14,179 bases of DNA from an uncultured Collinsella sp. (lineage in GTDB: Bacteria; Actinomycetota; Coriobacteriia; Coriobacteriales; Coriobacteriaceae). Below are positions 1 to 6,697 of the stretch, piece by piece (the stretch's first letter is position 1; every line of letters starts with the position of its first letter). A model generated the notes under the pieces. The model saw only the letters and a program-made list of their open reading frames with translations, had not been told where the DNA came from and ran no database searches. The stretch is from positions 1-14,179 of the forward strand of contig URNQ01000026.1 of NCBI GenBank assembly GCA_900549245.1, read 5' to 3'. The translations under genes were made by a program, and so were the position numbers.

Positions 1-232
1 GCCGCGATGAACCGGCGGCGGCGTGAGCGCGGCCGCCCTGCCGCGCGTGTTCGAGAAGGGTTTTACCGGCGACAACGGCCGCACCACCAAGCGCGCAACG
101 GGCATCGGCCTCTACCTGGTGGCGCGCCTGTGCTCCAAGATGGGCATCGACGTCACCGCGGCATCGGAGCCGGGCGAAGGCTTCGTCGTAACATTCGCCT
201 TCTCGACCAACAAGTTCCAATATTTCGAGTAA
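1..232 (+). CDS. Sensor histidine kinase, C-terminal ATPase end (partial, BceS/GraS-like)
   Basis: This is the 3' end of a two-component sensor kinase; the rest lies before the window. The readable part carries the end of the HATPase_c (GHKL) fold: a TGGGVS stretch that looks like the G1 box, the F-box-like RVFEKGFTG, and the G2-type motif ATGIGLYLVARLCSKMG, followed by a short C-terminal strand and a TAA. The KGFTG-x-NGR plus GIGLYL-LC pattern is that of intramembrane-sensing kinases such as BceS and GraS, which typically control peptide-antibiotic efflux. This kinase would autophosphorylate on a histidine upstream and pass the phosphate to a response regulator. An in-frame TGA lies at 8-10, immediately before the TGGG codons, while the frame before it reads R-D-E, so a one-base deletion near base 9-11 is likely (an error or a true mutation). 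A GTG at 23 is not a credible gene start because it falls inside the domain. The family call is firm; the subfamily is inferred. Confidence 0.85.
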
Positions 233-281
233 CGCACGCGGCAGACGCCCACCCAAACAAAAACGTGCAGCCCAAACATAA

Positions 282-316
282 CGTGCCACCCCAAACGGGG
301 CGGCACGCCATTTTTT
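282..316 (+). terminator. Rho-independent terminator of the kinase gene
   Basis: The stem CGTGCC-a-CCCC (282-292) pairs with GGGG-c-GGCACG (297-307) around an AAAC loop, and six Ts follow at 311-316. It sits 50 bases after the kinase stop codon and ends that transcript before the convergent stress-protein gene. Confidence 0.85.
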
Positions 317-347
317 ATCAGCCAACTCGTTGAAGTATGGTGACGAA

Positions 348-438
348 GGCGCAAGGCCGGGAGGGGTTATCTAAGCCGACATCCCGCAGCCGCGAAGCGG
401 CGAGGACGTCGGCGTGATAACCCCGCAGGCCTTGCGCC
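348..438. repeat. 91-nt multi-segment inverted repeat (extended stem-loop)
   Basis: Nested arms share one axis: GGCGCAAGGCC (348-358) with GGCCTTGCGCC (428-438), 11 perfect pairs; GGGGTTATC (363-371) with GATAACCCC (416-424), 9 pairs; GCCGACATCC (375-384) with GGACGTCGGC (404-413), 9 of 10; and a tip GCCGC-gaa-GCGGC (389-401). Small asymmetric internal loops separate the segments. It lies between two convergent genes and has no T-run, so it is not a classical terminator. It could act as an RNA 3'-end structure or a cruciform, or be a dispersed repeat. The structure is seen directly; its role is unknown. Confidence 0.85.
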
Positions 439-451
439 GACGGGAAGGAAC

Positions 452-889
452 CTACTTCACGACCAAAATGTCGCAGTCCGTATTGCGCAGCAGGAACGTC
501 GAAATTGAACCCAGCAGCGCATACTTGATCGAGGACAGGCCGCGGGCGCCGCAGAGCACCAGGTCGGGCTTAACCACGTCGAGCATCTCGTCCTTGAGCG
601 TCTCGCGAATGCGGCCGGCGCGAATCATGACCTCGACCTCGGGAATGTCGGGATTGGCCTTGGCCTCTTCGAGCTGCTTGGCGATGGAGTTCTTAAATGC
701 CTCCTCTAGGCCGTTGACCAGGTCGACCGGATAGGAGCCGGCGCTCTCGAGTGCCGTGGAATCGATAACGTGGCCGATAATCAGCTTGGCGCCGTTGTTC
801 GCGGCGACCTTGATGGCGCGTGCGAGCACAAAATCCTGCTGCTCAGTACCGTCGAGTGAAACAAATACCTTGGTGTAGCCCTCGTTCAT
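452..889 (-). CDS. Universal stress protein (UspA family)
   Basis: A 145-residue single-domain universal stress protein, the usual length for the family. It has the alternating strand/helix pattern of the adenine-nucleotide alpha-hydrolase-like fold. The N-terminal strand KVFVSLDGT carries the conserved Asp. Near the C-terminus is the ATP-binding signature G-x-x-G, nine residues, then G-S (G114-A-R-G117 to G127-S128), followed by the final strand CDILVV. The motif suggests an ATP-binding subtype rather than the non-binding UspA type. Such cytoplasmic dimers help cells survive starvation and stress; the exact ligand and partner cannot be read here. The start is fixed by an AGGAGG at 895-900, five bases before the ATG. 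It is monocistronic: convergent with the kinase gene and divergent from uppP, with about 250 bases of shared upstream DNA in which I see no strong promoter. Confidence 0.93.
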   Translation of the reverse strand: MNEGYTKVFVSLDGTEQQDFVLARAIKVAANNGAKLIIGHVIDSTALESAGSYPVDLVNGLEEAFKNSIAKQLEEAKANPDIPEVEVMIRAGRIRETLKDEMLDVVKPDLVLCGARGLSSIKYALLGSISTFLLRNTDCDILVVK

Positions 890-1138
890 GGTTTCCTCCT
901 TGGTCTATCGCACGGGCGCGGGGCTCGTGCGTCGGGCGGGCGCGGGTGCGTTGACCGCCGGACACTTTATCTTGTTGCAGTTATACCCAAGGATTTCGGT
1001 TTAACTGCTCGCAATTCTGTGAACGGGCGAGTTTTTTGGTAAGGGTAGGCGCGGTCGCACCGCCAACGGTTGATAATGGGACATCGCCCGCATCGTCCGC
1101 AGAACATCTACCGGCGGGTGTCTAACGAGGGGGTCCCT

Positions 1139-2119
1139 TTGGATATTATCGAGCTTCTAAAATCTGCCTTCATGGGCCTGGTCGAGGGCATCACCGAATG
1201 GCTGCCCGTTTCGTCGACGGGTCACATGATCTTGGTGGACGAGTTCGTCAAGATGAACGTGAGCGAGACGTTCTGGAATATGTTCCTGGTCGTGATTCAG
1301 CTCGGCGCCATTCTGGCCGTCTGCGCGCTGTTCTTCCATGAACTCAATCCGTTCTCGCCCAGCAAGGGCAAGGAGGGCCGTCGCGACACCTGGGTGCTGT
1401 GGGGCAAGATTGTGCTCGGTTGCATTCCTGCGGCGGCGATCGGCCTGCCGCTCAACGACTGGATGGAGGAGCATTTCTACAATGCTCCCGTCGTGGCGCT
1501 GGCGCTCATTGTGTACGGCGTGCTGTTTATCGTGATCGAGAACTGGCGCGCAAACAAGCGCGAGGAAATGGCCGTTGCCGGTTCGTTTGGTTCGCGTGCT
1601 GTGGTGTCGGGTGGACGTCCCGCCGGTGCGCACTTTGCGGCGCCCGCCACGGCTACCGCTGAGGATGAGGACGATGACGAGAACCTGGACTTTGGCTCCA
1701 TCGCCACGCTCGAGGACCTGAGGTGGAAGACTGCGCTGGGTATCGGCTGCTTCCAGGTGCTTTCGCTGGTGCCTGGTACGTCTCGCTCCGGTTCTACCAT
1801 CATCGGCGGCCTGCTGCTGGGCTGCACGCGTTCGGTGGCGTCCAAGTTCACGTTCTTCCTGGCCATCCCTGTCATGTTTGGCGCGAGTGCGCTCAAGCTG
1901 GTCAAGTACTTTATTAAGGGCGGCACGTTCGGCACCAACGAGATCGCTATCTTGGGCGTGGGCTGCGTTGTTGCCTTTGTGGTTTCGCTCATCGCCATCA
2001 AGTGGCTCATGGGCTTCGTCCGCCGTCACGACTTTAAGTGCTTCGGTGTTTACCGCATCATCCTGGGCATCGTAGTGCTCGCATACTTCTTCGTTCTGGA
2101 GCCGATGCTCGGCCTCTAA
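1139..2119 (+). CDS. uppP: Undecaprenyl-diphosphatase (bacitracin resistance protein BacA/UppP)
   Basis: An integral membrane phosphatase that converts undecaprenyl diphosphate to undecaprenyl phosphate, recycling the lipid carrier for peptidoglycan and other wall polymers; extra activity gives bacitracin resistance. Both active-site motifs are present: EGITEWLPVSSTGH (residues 16-29) and PGTSRSGST (from residue 212). At least six hydrophobic spans are visible. The best start is the TTG at 1139, with GAGGGGG five bases upstream; it begins directly at the family's usual LDIIELLKSAFMG N-terminus. An in-frame ATG at 1070 would add 23 residues unlike the family. From TTG the protein has 326 residues, longer than the usual 265-285. 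The excess is a soluble loop at about residues 138-193, Gly/Ala-rich and then strongly acidic (EDEDDDEN), between two membrane segments. Function is firm. Confidence 0.95.
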   Translation: MDIIELLKSAFMGLVEGITEWLPVSSTGHMILVDEFVKMNVSETFWNMFLVVIQLGAILAVCALFFHELNPFSPSKGKEGRRDTWVLWGKIVLGCIPAAAIGLPLNDWMEEHFYNAPVVALALIVYGVLFIVIENWRANKREEMAVAGSFGSRAVVSGGRPAGAHFAAPATATAEDEDDDENLDFGSIATLEDLRWKTALGIGCFQVLSLVPGTSRSGSTIIGGLLLGCTRSVASKFTFFLAIPVMFGASALKLVKYFIKGGTFGTNEIAILGVGCVVAFVVSLIAIKWLMGFVRRHDFKCFGVYRIILGIVVLAYFFVLEPMLGL

Positions 2120-2163
2120 CTTAGTCGACGCTGCGCGGCGGCCAGGGCGACAACTTGTCATTC

Positions 2164-2205
2164 AAAGGGGGTGGCATGACCAAAAAGTCTATGCCGCCCC
2201 CTTTT
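2164..2205 (+). terminator. Hairpin terminator after uppP
   Basis: AAAGGGGGTGGCAT (2164-2177) pairs with ATGCCGCCCCCTTT (2191-2204), 14 pairs including one G-T, around a 13-base loop. The T-tail is short (four Ts, partly inside the stem), so efficiency is uncertain. It starts 44 bases after the uppP stop. Confidence 0.65.
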
Positions 2206-2280
2206 CATGCCAATTTGTTCGCCCTGACCGTCGCTCGCTGCTGCTGCCATGACATCGGCAGTTTCGTGATTGTCAATAGA

Positions 2281-2313
2281 TTGGTGCAAAGTAACCTGAA
2301 CCCATTGCGCCAA
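2281..2313. repeat. REP-like hairpin, copy 1
   Basis: Arms TTGGTGCAA (2281-2289) and TTGCGCCAA (2305-2313) pair over nine bases with one G-T. The first 18 bases (TTGGTGCAAAGTAACCTG) are the exact reverse complement of 2731-type sequence found again at 8731-8748 (CAGGTTACTTTGCACCAA). The loop contains ACCTGAACCC, close to the ACCTGTCCC of the other copies. It lies in intergenic DNA between the uppP terminator and the pcrA promoter. Confidence 0.7.
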
Positions 2314-2360
2314 ATCCGCTGGGGCGCGCCTGACGGTGACGCACGGAGTCGTGGTGTGAT

Positions 2361-2391
2361 TTGCGTCGGTGTCCGCGCGGCTCGGTATACT
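2361..2391 (+). promoter_or_regulatory. Probable pcrA promoter
   Basis: TTGCGT (2361-2366) and TATACT (2386-2391) with a 19-base spacer; the -10 matches consensus well and the spacer is long. Predicted transcription starts near 2398, about 55 bases before the pcrA ATG. Confidence 0.5.
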
Positions 2392-2452
2392 GGTACGGCT
2401 CAAACTATGGCGCTGCCCGCAGGCGCGCCGTCTGTCAGATGAGGAGTCGCCC

Positions 2453-5401
2453 ATGACCCAGCCCTTGCCCTGGGAAAAGAACGCCGCGGTGCCCGTGCCG
2501 CCCGCGCCGGAACCCGTGCCGCTCGATGCATACACCGCCCCCGCTGCGCCGGAGCCCGAGCTCGTTCCGCTCGACATCTACGACGCTCCCGCGCCGGCGC
2601 CCAAGCCCGCCAAGCCGCTCGTCGACATCGACAGCCTTAATCCCGCCCAGCGCGAGGCGGTCCTGTCCACCGAGGGCCCGTTGCTGGTGCTCGCCGGCGC
2701 CGGCTCGGGCAAGACCCGCGTCTTGACCTTCCGCATCGCACATATGCTCGGCGACCTGGGTGTTAAGCCTTGGCAGGTTCTTGCCATCACGTTTACCAAC
2801 AAGGCCGCTGCTGAGATGCGCGAGCGTCTGGCGGCACTCATTCCCAGCGGCACCCGCGGCATGTGGGTGTGCACCTTCCATGCCATGTGCGTGCGCATGC
2901 TGCGCGAGGACGCCGACCTGCTGGGCTACACCGGCCAGTTCACCATCTACGATGACGATGACTCAAAGCGCATGGTGCGTGACATTATGCAGGCGCTCGG
3001 CATTGAGCAAAAGCAGTTCCCCATCAACATGATCCGCAGCAAGATCAGCTCGACCAAAAACGCCATGATCGGGCCCGAGGACATGCTCAAGAGCGCCGAT
3101 AGCCCCAACGACAAAAAGGCCGCGCAAGTCTACCTGGAGCTGGAGTGCCGCCTGCGTGCCGCCAACGCGATGGACTTCGACGACCTGCTCGTGCGCACGC
3201 TCGAGCTACTGCGCACCCGCCCCGAGGTGCTCGACAAGTACCAAGAGCGCTTCCGCTACATTAGCGTCGACGAGTATCAGGACACCAACCACGTCCAGTA
3301 CGAAATCGCCAACCTGCTGGCCGCCAAGTACCAAAACCTCATGGTCGTGGGCGACGACGACCAGTCCATTTATAGCTGGCGTGGCGCCGACATCACCAAC
3401 ATCCTGGACTTTGAGCAGGACTTTAAAAACTGCAAGACCGTCAAGCTGGAGCAGAACTATCGCTCTACGGGTCATATCCTGAGCGCCGCCAACGCCGTGG
3501 TGCGTCACAACTCGCAGCGCAAGGACAAGCGCCTGTTTACGGCCGAGGGCGATGGTGAGAAGATCCAGGCCTTCCAGGCGAGCGACGAGCGCGACGAGGG
3601 CCGCTGGATTGCCGGCGAGATCGAGAAGCTGCATGCCAAAGGCACGAGCTACGACGATATCGCCGTGTTCTACCGCACCAACGCCCAGTCGCGTATCCTC
3701 GAAGATATGTTCCTGCGCGCGGGCGTGCCCTACAAGATCGTGGGCGGCACGCGATTCTTCGACCGCGCCGAGATCCGCGATGTCATGGCCTACCTCAAGA
3801 TGATCGTGAACCCGGCCGACGAGATGAGCGTCAAGCGCGTCATCAACACGCCGCGCCGCGGCATCGGCTCCACTTCGATCCAAAAGATTGAGCAGCTGGC
3901 GCGCGACAACCGTTGCTCGTTCTTCCAGGCCTGTGAGATCGCAACAGCCGAGACGGGCATGTTTAGTGCCAAGGTGCGCAACGGCCTGTCGAGTTTTGTG
4001 GCGCTGGTGCGCGAGGGCCGCCGCATGGACGGCGAGCTCAAGGACGTCGTCGAGATGATTGTCGATAAGACGGGCCTGCTGCAGGCGTTTCGCGCCGAGG
4101 GCACCATGGAGTCCGAGAGCCGCGCCGAGAACATCCAGGAATTCCTGGGCGTCGCCGCCGAATTTGAGGAGACGCACGAGGATATCGAGGGCACGCTCGA
4201 GAGCTTGGAAGAGCTGCGTGCAGCCGGTGTTGCCGATGTGCCCGCCAGTGCCGAGCCCGAGCCCGTTGTGGTGAGCGCGCCTGCGCCCGAGCCAGGGCCG
4301 TCCGCGCCCGCGTCTTCGTTTGAGGCGCTCGTCGGTGCTCGCGACGCCGCGGGCTCCAATCCGCTCGATAGCCTAGCCGCCCCGTCGCTCTCGCCGCAGG
4401 ATGCCCTGGCCGCCGCCATCGCGGGCAACGCGTATGCCGTGCCAACAGAGCTACCGGCGGGCGCCGTGCATGCCGACGAGATCGAGCGCACCTACGGTCC
4501 GCTCACCTGTAAGGCGCTGCCGGCACTCAGGGAGTGGCTGGGGCCGCCCGCCCCCCTGTCTTCCCTACGCCGGGCGGATTGGCTGGCCCTGCGCTCCGAC
4601 TTGGATTCCCTGGCCGGCGAGACGCATGCCATCACCATGATGACCATCCACTCCGCCAAGGGCCTGGAGTTCCCGGCGGTGTTCGTGGCCGGTATGGAGG
4701 AGGGCATCTTCCCACACGTGCATGACTTTGGCGGCAGCGATGATCCGGGCAAGCTCGAGGAGGAGCGTCGCCTGGCCTACGTCGCCATCACGCGTGCCCG
4801 TAAGCGCCTGTTCCTGACCTATGCGGCCACGCGTCGCACCTACGGCTCGACCTCTGCCAATCCGCGCTCGCGCTTCCTCAACGAGATTCCGTTTGAGGAT
4901 ATCGAGTTTAGCGGCATCGGTTCTGCCGGTTTTGAGGGCACGGGCTGGGAGAAGCGCGGCGACCGTCACGGCACCTTTGGATCGGGCATGGGCTCGGATA
5001 TGTACGGCGGCAAGGTGTTCGGTTCGCATACGCGCTCGACGGGCGGCTCTGGCTCGCGCGGCGGGTCGAGCTTCGACGATTTCTTTGGCGGCAGCAGTTA
5101 CGGGACCGAGCGCCATCGTGGGGTTTCGCCCGACGCCGGCCGTGTTGCCTCGACCTTTGGCTCGGGCGCGCCGCGAGCCAAAAAGCCGTCATCTAAGGTG
5201 TCGCCGACGGTGGAGCGCAAGGTCGATCGCGCCAGTGCATCGCAGGACTTTGCCGCGGGCGATACCGTGAGCCACAAGACCTTTGGTACGGGCACCGTGA
5301 TCTCGGTCGCCGGAGACATGATCGAGGTTCAATTCGAAAAGACCGGCCAGACCAAAAAGCTCATGAAGGGCTTTGCGCCTATCGTCAAGCTGAATTCCTA
5401 A
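2453..5401 (+). CDS. pcrA: ATP-dependent DNA helicase UvrD/PcrA
   Basis: A superfamily 1A 3'-5' DNA helicase acting in nucleotide excision repair, replication restart and displacement of proteins from DNA. The ATG at 2453 is chosen for GAGGAG at 2441-2446. All helicase motifs are present: Walker A AGAGSGKT (81-88), DEYQDT (from 273), GDDDQSIYSWRGA (300-312), QNYRST (334-339), HSAKGLEF (from 733) and VAITRARKR (from 777). The last 46 residues (from about 937, starting DTVSHKTFGTGTV) match the Tudor-like PcrA C-terminal domain known to contact RNA polymerase. The protein has 982 residues against about 720-780 for typical PcrA. Three parts explain the excess: a Pro/Ala-rich N-terminal tail (about 60 residues) with a repeated peptide, about 120 extra residues rich in Pro/Ala/Glu between motifs IV and V (about 588-712), and a Gly/Ser-rich linker (about 822-890). 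It is transcribed alone. A PcrA rather than Rep role is inferred from the C-terminal domain. Confidence 0.95.
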   Translation: MTQPLPWEKNAAVPVPPAPEPVPLDAYTAPAAPEPELVPLDIYDAPAPAPKPAKPLVDIDSLNPAQREAVLSTEGPLLVLAGAGSGKTRVLTFRIAHMLGDLGVKPWQVLAITFTNKAAAEMRERLAALIPSGTRGMWVCTFHAMCVRMLREDADLLGYTGQFTIYDDDDSKRMVRDIMQALGIEQKQFPINMIRSKISSTKNAMIGPEDMLKSADSPNDKKAAQVYLELECRLRAANAMDFDDLLVRTLELLRTRPEVLDKYQERFRYISVDEYQDTNHVQYEIANLLAAKYQNLMVVGDDDQSIYSWRGADITNILDFEQDFKNCKTVKLEQNYRSTGHILSAANAVVRHNSQRKDKRLFTAEGDGEKIQAFQASDERDEGRWIAGEIEKLHAKGTSYDDIAVFYRTNAQSRILEDMFLRAGVPYKIVGGTRFFDRAEIRDVMAYLKMIVNPADEMSVKRVINTPRRGIGSTSIQKIEQLARDNRCSFFQACEIATAETGMFSAKVRNGLSSFVALVREGRRMDGELKDVVEMIVDKTGLLQAFRAEGTMESESRAENIQEFLGVAAEFEETHEDIEGTLESLEELRAAGVADVPASAEPEPVVVSAPAPEPGPSAPASSFEALVGARDAAGSNPLDSLAAPSLSPQDALAAAIAGNAYAVPTELPAGAVHADEIERTYGPLTCKALPALREWLGPPAPLSSLRRADWLALRSDLDSLAGETHAITMMTIHSAKGLEFPAVFVAGMEEGIFPHVHDFGGSDDPGKLEEERRLAYVAITRARKRLFLTYAATRRTYGSTSANPRSRFLNEIPFEDIEFSGIGSAGFEGTGWEKRGDRHGTFGSGMGSDMYGGKVFGSHTRSTGGSGSRGGSSFDDFFGGSSYGTERHRGVSPDAGRVASTFGSGAPRAKKPSSKVSPTVERKVDRASASQDFAAGDTVSHKTFGTGTVISVAGDMIEVQFEKTGQTKKLMKGFAPIVKLNS

Positions 5402-5415
5402 CTGCAAGGTTGACC

Positions 5416-5530
5416 GGGCGCGCCGGGGGCTTTGGTCACCTGCTCGGACAGTCCTGCTCGCACGGAGAGCACATTAAGTGCTCTCCGGCTCGTGCGGAAC
5501 TCGCGATCGACCAAAGCCCCCGGCGTGCCC
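5416..5530. repeat. 115-nt inverted repeat with long perfect arms
   Basis: The left arm 5416-5437 and right arm 5509-5530 pair over 22 bases with a single G-T; the core CGCCGGGGGCTTTGGTC is matched perfectly. Inside sits a second hairpin, GGAGAGCAC (5464-5472) with GTGCTCTCC (5478-5486) around ATTAA, and CGCAC/GTGCG just outside it. It begins 15 bases after the pcrA stop and has no T-run. It resembles the nested structure at 348-438 in size and placement, but not in sequence. Confidence 0.85.
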
Positions 5531-5560
5531 TCTTCCTTGCGGCGTTTTGGCCCGCAGCTT

Positions 5561-5589
5561 GCGAACGTTGCTTTGCTCGTTCGCTTTTT
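5561..5589 (+). terminator. Rho-independent terminator downstream of pcrA
   Basis: GCGAACG (5561-5567) pairs perfectly with CGTTCGC (5578-5584) around a 10-base loop, followed by five Ts (5585-5589). It lies about 160 bases past the pcrA stop, beyond the long inverted repeat, so that repeat would be part of the pcrA mRNA 3' end. Confidence 0.7.
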
Positions 5590-5632
5590 GGTCTGGAGAG
5601 CCGGGTGGGCTGATAGAAAAATAGATGTGAGT

Positions 5633-5666
5633 AGGGGCTCTCCCGTACATGGACGGGGGAGCCCCT
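5633..5666 (-). terminator. Hairpin terminator of the gntR-manA transcript (possibly two-way)
   Basis: AGGGGCTCTCCCGT (5633-5646) pairs with ACGGGGGAGCCCCT (5653-5666), 14 pairs with one G-T, around a six-base loop. On the minus strand it lies 26 bases past the manA stop. An imperfect T-rich tail (TATTTTT) comes about 12 bases after the stem. It could also stop plus-strand read-through. Confidence 0.7.
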
Positions 5667-5692
5667 TGTTGCGTTTGGGTTGTTGGTGCGAC

Positions 5693-6625
5693 CTAGAGGT
5701 GGCTGATGATCAGTTCCATCTTGCCTTCGAGGTCAATGGAGCTGACGGTGCTGGGTGCCAGCAGGTGACTGCCCTTGTGGACGGGGTCGCCGCAGACGGT
5801 GCCTTCGCCGTCGATGACCGACAGGCACATGAAGGGCCAGCGCTGCTCGAGGGTCTTGCTGCCGTCGACGCGCACGCGATCGACGGTGTAGCAGGGGTTG
5901 GACTCGAGCTCGGTCACGCCATCGACCTCGGGCGCGGTCACCGTGCCGTCGGTCGGAGCCTGCGCGTTAAAGTCGATGCAATCGAGGCTCTGCTCAATGT
6001 GCAGCGGGCGCAGCTTGCCGTCGGTGCCGGGGCGGTCGTAGTCGTACAGGCGATACGTCACGTCGCTCGACTGCTGCGTCTCCAAAATGAGCGTGCCGGT
6101 CTTGATGGCGTGCACGGTACCGGAATCAATCTGGAAAAAGTCGCCCTTGTGAATCGGCAGCACGTTGAGCATGTCGTCCCAGCGGCCGTCCTCGATCATA
6201 CGCGCGGCCTCGGCGCGGTCGTGCGCGCGCTGTCCGACGATGATCGTGGCGCCGGGCTCGCAGTCCAGTACATACCAGCACTCGGTTTTGCCCAGGCTGC
6301 CGTTCTCGTGCTCGGCGGCGTACTCGTCATTGGGATGGATCTGGATCGAAAGGTCGTCCTTGGCGTCTAGAATCTTAATGAGCAGCGGGAACTCCTTGCC
6401 CTCGCAGTTACCAAAGAGCTCGCGGTGCTCGGCCCACAGCCACGAAAGCGTGTGACCGGCGTACGGGCCCTCCGCGATCTGGCAGTCGCCGTTGGGGTGG
6501 GCCGAGATAGCCCAACACTCACCGATGGGACCCTCGGGAATTTCGTAACCAAATACGGTTTCGAGCTGGCGGCCGCCCCAGATCTTCTCGTGGAAAATCG
6601 GCGTGAGTTTAATCAAATCGGACAT
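5693..6625 (-). CDS. manA: Mannose-6-phosphate isomerase, class I
   Basis: A zinc-dependent cytoplasmic isomerase that interconverts mannose 6-phosphate and fructose 6-phosphate, linking mannose use (or GDP-mannose supply) to glycolysis. The cupin-type active site is visible: QIHPND (Q95 and H97), E115 in KTECWYV and H172 in SGTVHAI are the expected four zinc ligands. The N-terminal LTPIFHEKIWGGRQL is typical of the short bacterial form. From the ATG at 6625 the protein has 310 residues, matching the roughly 315-residue Bacillus type. This start is preferred over an ATG six bases upstream because GGGAG lies seven bases before it and would touch the other. It follows the GntR regulator gene by 72 bases on the same strand, so the two are probably co-transcribed and manA is probably controlled by that regulator. 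No defect is seen. Confidence 0.96.
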   Translation of the reverse strand: MSDLIKLTPIFHEKIWGGRQLETVFGYEIPEGPIGECWAISAHPNGDCQIAEGPYAGHTLSWLWAEHRELFGNCEGKEFPLLIKILDAKDDLSIQIHPNDEYAAEHENGSLGKTECWYVLDCEPGATIIVGQRAHDRAEAARMIEDGRWDDMLNVLPIHKGDFFQIDSGTVHAIKTGTLILETQQSSDVTYRLYDYDRPGTDGKLRPLHIEQSLDCIDFNAQAPTDGTVTAPEVDGVTELESNPCYTVDRVRVDGSKTLEQRWPFMCLSVIDGEGTVCGDPVHKGSHLLAPSTVSSIDLEGKMELIISHL

Positions 6626-6697
6626 GTGCATACTCCCATAAGGTTGTGCGGGTGCCGCGTAAGACAGCTCAAAACGAGCACCCACCGGATTACAAAA

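Larger units (their letters stand above)
2120..2452. other. Intergenic region uppP-pcrA
   Basis: These 333 bases hold no credible gene; open frames here lack ribosome binding sites and recognisable composition. They contain the uppP terminator hairpin (2164-2205), a small REP-like hairpin (2281-2313) and the likely pcrA promoter (2361-2391). Confidence 0.7.

Noticed and set aside
348..438. Reading the long stem-loop as a terminator
   Set aside because: There is no T-run on either strand and a good terminator lies just upstream at 282-316.
951..1077. Promoters for usp and uppP (TTGACC at 951, minus-strand TATAAC near 987, GATAAT at 1072)
   Set aside because: No pair of -35 and -10 boxes has acceptable spacing; not listed as features.
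1157..2161. 334-codon open frame on the minus strand opposite uppP
   Set aside because: Composition is Arg/His/Gln-rich, with no ribosome binding site or family match; it mirrors uppP codon bias in GC-rich DNA.
2155..2442. 95-codon frame between uppP and pcrA
   Set aside because: It covers a terminator, a REP-like hairpin and a promoter, with no ribosome binding site.
5432..6370. 312-codon plus-strand frame opposite manA
   Set aside because: Antisense to a gene with all zinc ligands intact; no start signal and it crosses two hairpins.
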